Part shown: positions 15,421 through 20,921 of the stretch, piece after piece
Position numbering within the stretch: position 1 is the stretch's first letter
Layout: each line of letters starts with the position of its first letter
Assembly: GCA_964547415.1 (NCBI GenBank)
Contig: CAZJNX010000072.1
Span: 1-20,921 of the forward strand
Origin: CAZJNX01 sp964547415
GTDB taxonomy: Bacteria > Pseudomonadota > Alphaproteobacteria > Rhizobiales > Amorphaceae
DNA: 20,921 nt
Direction of reading: 5' to 3'
Notes under the pieces: generated by a model
Seen by the model: the letters and a program-made list of their open reading frames with translations, nothing else
Databases searched by the model: none
Told to the model about the DNA's origin: nothing
Translations under genes and position numbers: made by a program

Positions 15421-16200
15421 ATGCAGCCTGTCTTGTCGTTGCCGCATTGGGACCAAGACAAAGAAGCCATTGCCGAGCGCATCCGTACGAGACACGGCTT
15501 CTTCAAGATCATTCTGAAGACCCTGGATGAGCCTATCTTCATCGAGCACTGGATCACGCATCACGCTGACATCGTCGGCCTGCAGAATTTGATCATCGCT
15601 GACAATGGATCAACTGATCCGCGCGTCCTTGAGACATATGCATCTTTCGGGGCGGATCTTGTCGTGTTCCAGTTCAAGGGGTTTCACAACAATATCAATG
15701 ACAGAAGAACGTTTCGCCCCCTTTACGACGCCTTGAGCGTCTCGGCGCGCTATGTTGCGGCGCTGGACACGGACGAGTTCCTCGTCCTACTCGATCAGGG
15801 CGAGTGGCGGTCGGGACTACCGCTGGCGGAATGGCTCGAAGAGCTGTCGCCTGATGGACTCGTGCCGTGCACGTGGCTTCAGAATTATCCAGGTGAGAGG
15901 CATGTTTACCGCTGCACGGCTGGAGATCTTGCCGAGAACGTGCGCTGGGGTAAACCAGTAACGCCCGCCTCTTTTCTCGAGGGGGGATTTCTCATCCACA
16001 ACCAACAGTTCCCTGCTGCGAACTATCGTAGGCCCATCGCAACAAATCTATTTTTACTGCACCAGACGCGTCTTTCGAAAGAGCAACGACTGAGAACCAA
16101 TCGAAACAAGCTCGTCGCGCGAAAGTTCATCTCGCCTGCAACGTCCTACGAGGACATCGTCGCCCTCGATCCCCATGCATCGCGCGATCCGACGGTCGTC
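15421..16200. other. AT-richer segment inside the GT-FkbM gene
   Basis: Hand counts over four 60-base blocks give 53% (15541-15600), 52% (15601-15660), 47% (15661-15720) and 43% (16021-16080) GC, against 78% at 16861-16920 in the same gene. The segment matches the N-terminal glycosyltransferase domain. This suggests recent acquisition of that domain from a lower-GC donor. The edges, about 15400 and 16200-16250, are estimated by eye. Confidence 0.75.
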
Positions 16201-17475
16201 CGATGCCACGAGGAAATCAGGACGCTGCTGGCACGGCCGCAGGAGGATTCCTTGCCCGACGACAGCGTCCCACCAGGGCATCTCCGCCTGCAGCCGAACG
16301 GAGGGATCGCCTTCGCGGGCCAGGCCGAAGCGCAGGCCCTCGCGATGTTCCTCGAGGACGGAGACGCCATCGCCCGGCGGTCGCTTGGACACGCGGAGCC
16401 GCCTGCCGAGACAGACAAGGCCGGCGAGGCGAGCGCGCTCGAAAGCCGCGTCAGGGAACTCTTGGGCACCGGGTCGATGGATGATGCCAGACGCATCCTG
16501 CAGGAAGGTTGTGCCCGCTTTCCCGCGCACACCGATCGTTACGGCCATCCCTTCTTCCGAAAGGAACTGATCCGGCTGTTATTGAAGCAGCAGGATTGGG
16601 CGGCCGCCCTCGCGGCCGTACCCGCTCCCGGCGGACCAGGCGGCGATCACTGGCACCACATCCTGTTCGCACGAGCCTTCGACGCCGTGGGCCGGCGGAA
16701 GGAAGCGCGCGCCCACTGGCGGCAGGTGCTGGCCGCCGAACCGGAGCACCCGGAGGCCAACGAGGCCCTCGGACGCTTGCGGCCGCTCGACCTCGAGGGC
16801 GAGATCCGGGAGACCGCGTTCGAGGCGCTCCCCCGCGACCGGCCGATCACCTTCGTGCAGGTGGGCGCCAACGACGGCGTGACGAACGACCCGCTCGCCG
16901 CGCGGATCCGGTCGGGCCGGTGGCGCGGACTGCTGGTGGAGCCCGTTCCCTCCGCCTACGAGGCGCTCGTGGCGAATTACAGCGGCATCGACGGGCTGAC
17001 GTTCGAGCGGTGCGCCATCGGCGCCGAGCCGGGCACCGCCACCTTCTACCTGCCGAAGGACGGCAACACGCGGATCGGCTCGTTTTCGGCCGACCACGTC
17101 CGCGCCCATTACCCGAACCGCCAGGTGGAGCTCGACGCCATCGACGTGCCGGTCCTGCCCCTGTCCGCCCTCCTCGCGAGGCACGGGTTCGGCAACTTCG
17201 ACGTCCTGTGCGTCGATGCGGAGGGCTTCGACGACGTGGTCCTCCAGAGCCTCGACTACGGCCTGACCCGCCCGCAGATCATCCACTACGAGCACAAGAA
17301 CCTTCCCGACGACCGGCGGATGGCGCTCCGGAGGTTCCTCGGCGAATTGCAGTACGCGACCTATCCCTTCCACTGGAACACGATCGCGGTGAAGCGCGGC
17401 TCGAAGGACCACGTGTGGCTCGCTCTCGCGGCAAAGATGTACGCCGCCTACCGCGAAGCGACCCGCGCCGACTGA
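15421..17475 (+). CDS. Fusion: GT-A glycosyltransferase (DUF4922/GT92-like type) + helical repeats + FkbM methyltransferase
   Basis: This is a 684-residue three-part protein. Residues about 24-300 resemble the Glyco_tranf_2_4/GT92-like group: KIILKTLDEPIFIEHWITHH, LIIADNGSTD (57-66), the catalytic DTDEF (116-120), and a later WGKP / H..LF patch. Residues about 339-457 are helical and TPR-like (MDDARRILQEGCARFP, GRRKEARAHWRQVLAAEPEH). Residues about 465-680 are an FkbM-type SAM methyltransferase: FVQVGANDG (478-486) binds SAM, LLVEPVP follows, then VDAEGFD (598-604) and IIHYEHKNL. FkbM enzymes O-methylate sugars or other hydroxyls. The ATG at 15421 fits the domain start; the frame stays open back to 15181, overlapping the upstream gene, and the GGAG site is very close to the ATG, so the start is uncertain. 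Base composition changes sharply within the gene. It ends 10 bp before the convergent codA-like gene. Confidence 0.85.
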   Translation: MQPVLSLPHWDQDKEAIAERIRTRHGFFKIILKTLDEPIFIEHWITHHADIVGLQNLIIADNGSTDPRVLETYASFGADLVVFQFKGFHNNINDRRTFRPLYDALSVSARYVAALDTDEFLVLLDQGEWRSGLPLAEWLEELSPDGLVPCTWLQNYPGERHVYRCTAGDLAENVRWGKPVTPASFLEGGFLIHNQQFPAANYRRPIATNLFLLHQTRLSKEQRLRTNRNKLVARKFISPATSYEDIVALDPHASRDPTVVRCHEEIRTLLARPQEDSLPDDSVPPGHLRLQPNGGIAFAGQAEAQALAMFLEDGDAIARRSLGHAEPPAETDKAGEASALESRVRELLGTGSMDDARRILQEGCARFPAHTDRYGHPFFRKELIRLLLKQQDWAAALAAVPAPGGPGGDHWHHILFARAFDAVGRRKEARAHWRQVLAAEPEHPEANEALGRLRPLDLEGEIRETAFEALPRDRPITFVQVGANDGVTNDPLAARIRSGRWRGLLVEPVPSAYEALVANYSGIDGLTFERCAIGAEPGTATFYLPKDGNTRIGSFSADHVRAHYPNRQVELDAIDVPVLPLSALLARHGFGNFDVLCVDAEGFDDVVLQSLDYGLTRPQIIHYEHKNLPDDRRMALRRFLGELQYATYPFHWNTIAVKRGSKDHVWLALAAKMYAAYREATRAD

Positions 17476-17485
17476 GCGGGCGCCG

Positions 17486-18742
17486 TCAGCCCGCCGGCAT
17501 CGACAGGTCCGGGACGAGCCGCCCCCCCTCCGCCACCACCCTCCCCCGGCGGACCACCGCGCGGCGGGGGGCGCGCAGGCGGATCGCCTCGATGGTGTCC
17601 GTCGCGTCGTGGACGACGAGATCGGCGAAGGCACCCGGGGCGATGCCGTAGCCCGGAAGGCCGAGGATCTCGGCCGGGTGCTCGGTGACGCAGCGGAAGA
17701 CCTCCGGGATCTCCGTGCGGGAGGACATGTGGGCGGCGTGAACCGCCATGAAGGCGACGTCCAGCATGTCGCCCCGGCCGAGCGGGTACCAGGGGTCGAG
17801 CACGCTGTCGTGGCCCATGGCCACCGTGCAGCCCGCCGCCAGGAGCTCCGGGATGCGGGTGAGGCCGCGCCGCTTCGGATAGGTGTCGAAACGGCCCTGC
17901 AGGAACATGTTGGCGAGCGGGTTCGCCGCCACGTGCATCCCCGCCTTCGCCATCATGCCGATCAGCCGGTTCGCATAGAAATTGTCCATCGAGTGCATGG
18001 ACGTGAGGTGCGAGCCGGTGACGCGGCCCGCAAGGCCGAGGCGCGCCGTCTCGTGGGCGAGCGTCTCCACCTGGCGGGAGGCCGGATCGTCGTTCTCGTC
18101 GCAGTGAAGGTCCACCATGAGGCCGCGCTCGGCGGCGAGCGCGCAAAGACGCCGCACGCTCTCCTGCCCGAGCTCGTAGGTGGGCTCGAGGTGGGGGATG
18201 CCGCCCACCACCTCGCAGCCCTTGTCGAGGGCGCGGACCACGTTCTCGGCCATCGTGGGCGTCGAGAAGTAGCCCATCTGGGGGAAGGCGACGAGCTGCA
18301 GGTCGACGAGGGGCGCCATCTCCCGCTTCACCTCGAGGAGGACCTCGACGCCGAGGAGGTCGTCGGGCGTCACGTCCACGTGGGTGCGGATGGCGAGGAG
18401 CCCCTGGGCGATCGCCATGCGGCAGTAGTCGACGGCGCGGCGCTTGAAGTTCTCGGCGGTGAAGGTGGGGCGGATCTCCCCCCAGAGGCGGATGCCTTCG
18501 GCGAGGGTGCCGGATTCGTTGTACTTGCCGTCGGTGCCGAGGGAGAGGGTGGCGTCGAGGTGGAAGTGGGCGTCCACGAACGGCGGCGAGACGAGGTTGC
18601 CGGCCGCGTCGATGGTCTCGGCCGCCTCCGCGGCGACGGGCCCGTCCGAGACGGCGACGATCTTCTCGCCCTCCACGGCGATGGACTGGCCGGTGCGCCC
18701 GTCGGGCAGGGTGGCGTTCTTGACGAGGAGATCGAGGGGCAT
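17486..18742 (-). CDS. codA: CodA-like cytosine deaminase family amidohydrolase (possible creatinine deaminase)
   Basis: This 418-residue amidohydrolase-fold enzyme is closely similar to E. coli cytosine deaminase, which makes uracil and ammonia; creatinine deaminases are in the same family. Metal and catalytic residues are in place: H59 and H61 (VDAHFHLD), H213 and E216 (LHCDE), H245 (SHLTSMH) and D312 (GHDSVLDPW). Q155 in VAFPQ matches the cytosine-binding glutamine (E. coli Gln156). LQGRFDTYPKRRGLTRI (281-297) is nearly identical to CodA. The residue after the catalytic aspartate is Ser313 where E. coli has Asp314, a position known to tune specificity. GGAG precedes the ATG. It is the second gene of an operon, 12 bp after a creatininase. 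That context raises creatinine, or another cyclic amidine, as the real substrate. No signal peptide, so it is cytoplasmic. Confidence 0.9.
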   Translation of the reverse strand: MPLDLLVKNATLPDGRTGQSIAVEGEKIVAVSDGPVAAEAAETIDAAGNLVSPPFVDAHFHLDATLSLGTDGKYNESGTLAEGIRLWGEIRPTFTAENFKRRAVDYCRMAIAQGLLAIRTHVDVTPDDLLGVEVLLEVKREMAPLVDLQLVAFPQMGYFSTPTMAENVVRALDKGCEVVGGIPHLEPTYELGQESVRRLCALAAERGLMVDLHCDENDDPASRQVETLAHETARLGLAGRVTGSHLTSMHSMDNFYANRLIGMMAKAGMHVAANPLANMFLQGRFDTYPKRRGLTRIPELLAAGCTVAMGHDSVLDPWYPLGRGDMLDVAFMAVHAAHMSSRTEIPEVFRCVTEHPAEILGLPGYGIAPGAFADLVVHDATDTIEAIRLRAPRRAVVRRGRVVAEGGRLVPDLSMPAG

Positions 18743-18754
18743 GGGACGCTCCGG

Positions 18755-19516
18755 TCAGGTGAAGGCGGAAGGGATGAGGTCGGCGAACGCCCCGACGAGG
18801 CTGTCCACCACGGTCTTCCCCTTCTCCGCCGTCGCGGCACGAGCGGACGACAGGACGCCGTGGGGCGGCACCGGCCGCGGGTCGAGGGGAAAGGTCTCGT
18901 AGGGCGGGAAGGCGGCGGGCGGGTCGTCGGGGATGGCGTCGAGGCGGACGAGCTCGGGGTGGAGGTGCATCATCACGCTCGTCTCCATGACGGCGGCGTG
19001 CTCGAGATCCCAGTTCACCGGGCCCGACGGAAAGAGGATGTCCTGGACGGCCTTGGAGATGCACGTCCAGTAGCCGAGGCGGATCACCCGCATGTCGGCG
19101 ATCCCGTCGCGGCGCAGCTCCACGAGCGCCCGCTCCACCCCCTCGACGAGGAAGTGCTGGTTCTCCGAATGCCCGTCGAGGAGGACGAGCTTCTTCACCC
19201 CGTGCCGCCCGTAGGCCTGGACGATGTCCGAGACCATTAGCGCGTAGGTGGAGCCCCACAGGCTGGTGGTGCCGCAGAAGTGCTCGCCGCCGCCGGACTT
19301 CGGCTGGGAGCGCACCCCGTAGGCGAAGGCCGGGGCGACGAGGCCGTTCACCGCCGGCGCCACGGCTTCGGCGAGCCGCGTCGGGATGATGGCGTCGGTC
19401 GCGAGCGGCAGGTGCGGCCCGTGCTGCTCGAGCGCCCCCGCCGGCACGATGACGACGGGCGCGGTCTCCTTGACCCGCGCCGCGTACTCGGTGAACGTCA
19501 TCCCGGAGATCAGCAC
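18755..19516 (-). CDS. Creatininase (creatinine amidohydrolase) family protein
   Basis: The family hydrolyses creatinine to creatine or opens related cyclic amides. The protein has 253 residues (Pseudomonas creatininase about 260). Metal ligands are E30 and H32 in GALEQHGPHLPLATD, D41, and H116 and E118 in LDGHSENQHFLVEG. The match with true creatininase continues through YGVRSQPKSGGGEHFCGTTS (66-85), W150 (LGYW), W169 and H173 (NWDLEH), METS, PPAAFPPYETFPLDP and a C-terminal SSARAATAEKGK. Thus the substrate-pocket tryptophans are kept, while the tyrosine after the first metal histidine (Tyr121 in Pseudomonas) is Ser117. The start is a GTG at 19516 with a strong GGGAGG 8 nt upstream; an ATG at 19501 is the fallback. 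It is the first gene of an operon with the CodA-like enzyme. Confidence 0.9.
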   Translation of the reverse strand: MLISGMTFTEYAARVKETAPVVIVPAGALEQHGPHLPLATDAIIPTRLAEAVAPAVNGLVAPAFAYGVRSQPKSGGGEHFCGTTSLWGSTYALMVSDIVQAYGRHGVKKLVLLDGHSENQHFLVEGVERALVELRRDGIADMRVIRLGYWTCISKAVQDILFPSGPVNWDLEHAAVMETSVMMHLHPELVRLDAIPDDPPAAFPPYETFPLDPRPVPPHGVLSSARAATAEKGKTVVDSLVGAFADLIPSAFT

Positions 19517-19524
19517 GGCCAGAG

Positions 19525-19530
19525 CCTCCC
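19525..19530 (-). promoter_or_regulatory. Ribosome binding site deciding the GTG start of the creatininase
   Basis: On the minus strand GGGAGG precedes the GTG at 19516 by 8 nt. The same site would be 23 nt from the ATG at 19501, too far to serve it. Confidence 0.65.
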
Positions 19531-19536
19531 TTTCCC

Positions 19537-19554
19537 GCGCGCGGCGCCGCGCGC
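19537..19554. repeat. 18-bp perfect palindrome upstream of the creatininase operon
   Basis: GCGCGCGGC followed directly by GCCGCGCGC reads the same on both strands. It lies 20 bp upstream of the creatininase start codon, next to its ribosome site. It could be an operator or a leader hairpin; its pure GC content in a GC-rich genome limits the weight of the observation. Confidence 0.45.
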
Positions 19555-19566
19555 CACCCGATCCGT

Positions 19567-19580
19567 GCCGGTCGACCGGC
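19567..19580. promoter_or_regulatory. 14-bp perfect palindrome in the divergent gap; possible operator
   Basis: GCCGGTCGACCGGC is a perfect palindrome in the 183-bp gap between the leftward creatininase and the rightward cysteine-rich protein gene. A dimeric regulator could control either or both. No clear promoter hexamers were found around it. Confidence 0.35.
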
Positions 19581-19699
19581 GAACGGGCGCCGATGGCGGA
19601 ACGGCCCGCACCGCGGCGCCGTTACGCCGCCATGTGCCCGCTTCGGCCGTCCCTGACGACGCCACCGATGTTCCATCCGATCGACCGGGAGTTCCGTTC

Positions 19700-20119
19700 A
19701 TGTCCCATGCCATCCCGCGGCTTGCCCTCGCGGCCGTCGCCGCCCTTTTCCTCGCGATGCCCGCCGCGCCCGCGAGCGCCGACCTGAGGCCGGCCTGCAC
19801 CCAGCCCCTCGAGGCCCACTGCGGCGGCATTCGCGAGGGGCGCGGCCGCCTCACCGCCTGCCTCCTCGCCCAGGCGGGGAGCCTGCCCGCCGCGTGCCTG
19901 AAGGAGGTGCAGGCCGCCATCTCCGGCTTCGGGATGCAGACGGGCATGACGCGGAAGATCGTCTCCACCTGCGAGCCGGACATCGCGCGGGTCTGCCCGG
20001 CCGGGATCGAGGGGAGCGGCCGCATCACCGCCTGCATCGCCGGCAAGATCGGCGCCGTGAGCCAGGCCTGCGCCAGCGCGTTCCGCTCCGCGGCCCGGTC
20101 GTACGCCACGGGCGAGTGA
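19700..20119 (+). CDS. Small secreted protein with two cysteine-rich (GLG1-type) repeats
   Basis: This 139-residue exported protein begins with a clean signal peptide (1-27, ASA before D28). The mature part holds two copies of a cysteine-rich repeat like that of Golgi apparatus protein 1 (Cys_rich_FGFR family). Cysteines 33, 41, 54, 66 and 91, 99, 112, 124 have identical spacing, C-x7-C-x12-C-x11-C, with a 58-residue period. Matching motifs in the copies are GGIREGRGRLTACLLAQ and AGIEGSGRITACIAGK. All eight cysteines are paired in number, so four disulfides in the periplasm are likely. The ATG at 19700 is chosen because it opens the signal peptide and has GGGAG upstream. The function of bacterial members is unknown. 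It stands alone on the plus strand between minus-strand hydrolase genes. Confidence 0.88.
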   Translation: MSHAIPRLALAAVAALFLAMPAAPASADLRPACTQPLEAHCGGIREGRGRLTACLLAQAGSLPAACLKEVQAAISGFGMQTGMTRKIVSTCEPDIARVCPAGIEGSGRITACIAGKIGAVSQACASAFRSAARSYATGE

Positions 20120-20129
20120 GCCCGCCCGC

Positions 20130-20921
20130 TCAATCGAACCCCGGCTCCGTGCCGAGGCGGTGAACGCCGATGTCCATGGCGTTCGCCCGCCGGTGGATCG
20201 CCGCGAACGTGTCGAAGAAGCGGCGGTTCACCGCCTCGGTCTTCTCGTGCTTCGCCATGTACGCCGGCCACAGCTCCCGGAGCTCGGCGAGGAGGGCGGC
20301 CTCGTCCACCTTCAGGCAACGGCCGCCCTCCACCACCTTCTCCCCGTTCACGTACACCCTCTCGATGGACGAGCCATTCTCGCAGTAGACGACGTGGTTG
20401 AGGATGTCGTTCCTCGGCGAGAAGTTCGCGGTGCGCATGTCGATCACCAGGAAGTCCGCCTTCTTGCCGGCCTCGAGCGTTCCCGTCTCGTGGTCGATGA
20501 GGGCGCTCTTCGCGCCGTTGATCGTCGCCATGCGGATCACCTCGGCGGCCGTCAGCCAGCGGTCGTAGTCGGGCGTGCCGATGTTGTGGAGGAGGCCGGC
20601 CGCGTGCATGACGTCGAACATGCGCGGGGTGTCGTTGGTCGAGATCCCGTCGGAGCCGAGGGCGACGTTGACCCCAGCGGCGAGGAGCCGCTTCACGGGC
20701 GAGATGCCCGCGCCCAGCTTCTGGTTCGAGATGTTGTTGTGGACGGTGTTGGCGCCCGCCTCGCCGAGGAGGCGAATGTCGTTGTCGCTCACCCAGATGG
20801 CGTGGGCGATGGTGACGCCCGGGTGCAGGACGCCGAGCTCGGCCATGTATTCGATCAGCGTCTTGCCGTACATCACCGGGCCGGTGACGCCCTGGACCTT
20901 GGTCTCGACGATGTGGGTGTG
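20130..20921 (-). CDS. Amidohydrolase / chlorohydrolase-deaminase family protein, N-terminus cut by window edge
   Basis: The frame is open to the right edge; 263 C-terminal residues are visible. It belongs to the metal-dependent amidohydrolase group that includes methylthioadenosine/S-adenosylhomocysteine deaminases and the triazine hydrolases AtzA/TrzN. The visible part starts with HTHIVET (metal and general-base region). It then shows TIAHAIWVSDNDIRLLGEAG with a metal histidine, VHNNISNQKLGAGISPVKRL, and ALGSDGISTNDTPRMF with the catalytic aspartate. A C-terminal composite beta domain carries GTLEAGKKADFLVIDM. The last roughly 55 residues extend the usual end with a charged helix. The gene ends 10 bp from the convergent cysteine-rich protein gene. 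The substrate cannot be fixed without the N-terminal half; an amino-substituted heterocycle is likely from the family. Confidence 0.87.
   Translation of the reverse strand, partial: HTHIVETKVQGVTGPVMYGKTLIEYMAELGVLHPGVTIAHAIWVSDNDIRLLGEAGANTVHNNISNQKLGAGISPVKRLLAAGVNVALGSDGISTNDTPRMFDVMHAAGLLHNIGTPDYDRWLTAAEVIRMATINGAKSALIDHETGTLEAGKKADFLVIDMRTANFSPRNDILNHVVYCENGSSIERVYVNGEKVVEGGRCLKVDEAALLAELRELWPAYMAKHEKTEAVNRRFFDTFAAIHRRANAMDIGVHRLGTEPGFD

Noticed and set aside
17609..19240. A 543-codon plus-strand frame opposite the codA-like and creatininase genes
   Set aside because: Composition is typical of an antisense shadow (H, D, E, G, V, R), and it spans the boundary of two well-supported genes on the other strand.
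1..20921. CRISPR arrays, tRNA/rRNA genes, insertion sequences and phage genes
   Set aside because: I saw no regularly spaced direct repeats, no tRNA cloverleaf, no rRNA-like stretch, and no transposase, integrase or phage structural gene on reading both strands. A dedicated RNA search could still find a small RNA.

Overview
The window is about 70% GC, with short intergenic gaps, mostly one-directional gene blocks, and strong G/C preference at third codon positions. Two TAXI-type TRAP transporters plus an lpoA-like/rsmI/gshB/coaBC/dut housekeeping block point to an alphaproteobacterium, most likely of the Hyphomicrobiales (Rhizobiales) type. That placement is inferred from gene content and synteny, since no rRNA or tRNA gene is present.

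Layout. (1) Positions 1-6773 hold two complete-looking TAXI-TRAP uptake systems arranged back to back. The left one reads leftwards: solute-binding protein 2094-3053, then a fused permease from 1870 that runs off the left edge. The right one reads rightwards: binding protein 3527-4504, fused permease 4608-6773. They share a 473-bp divergent control region. In both systems a strong hairpin sits between the binding-protein gene and the permease gene. (2) Positions 6780-9720, minus strand, form an operon-like block: an LpoA-like lipoprotein, coaBC (coenzyme A synthesis) and dut (dUTPase). (3) Positions 9891-11827, plus strand, carry rsmI (16S rRNA methyltransferase) and gshB (glutathione synthetase). 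(4) After a 251-bp structured gap, positions 12079-17475 carry a three-gene surface-polysaccharide or protein-glycosylation cluster: a WbsX/GH99-like protein flanked by two similar accessory modules, a family-2 glycosyltransferase, and a multidomain glycosyltransferase/helical-repeat/FkbM-methyltransferase protein. The N-terminal third of that last gene is strikingly AT-richer than everything around it. (5) Positions 17486-20921 carry a hydrolase region: a CodA-like cytosine/creatinine deaminase and a creatininase in one minus-strand operon, a small secreted protein with two cysteine-rich repeats on the plus strand, and an amidohydrolase that runs off the right edge.

How the parts may work together. 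The TRAP systems import small organic acids or related solutes with help from periplasmic TAXI proteins; their ligands cannot be read from sequence. The creatininase/CodA-like pair suggests breakdown of creatinine or a similar cyclic amidine. The glycan cluster would decorate the cell surface. The core block (coaBC, dut, rsmI, gshB) is ordinary housekeeping, with two oddities: CoaBC lacks the usual active-site cysteine, and yraN, often found between rsmI and gshB, is missing.

I did not find a clearly new multi-gene system. The points most worth a second look are the chimeric, compositionally split glycosyltransferase-FkbM gene, the duplicated module flanking the WbsX domain, the creatininase/CodA-like operon, and the mirrored TAXI-TRAP architecture.
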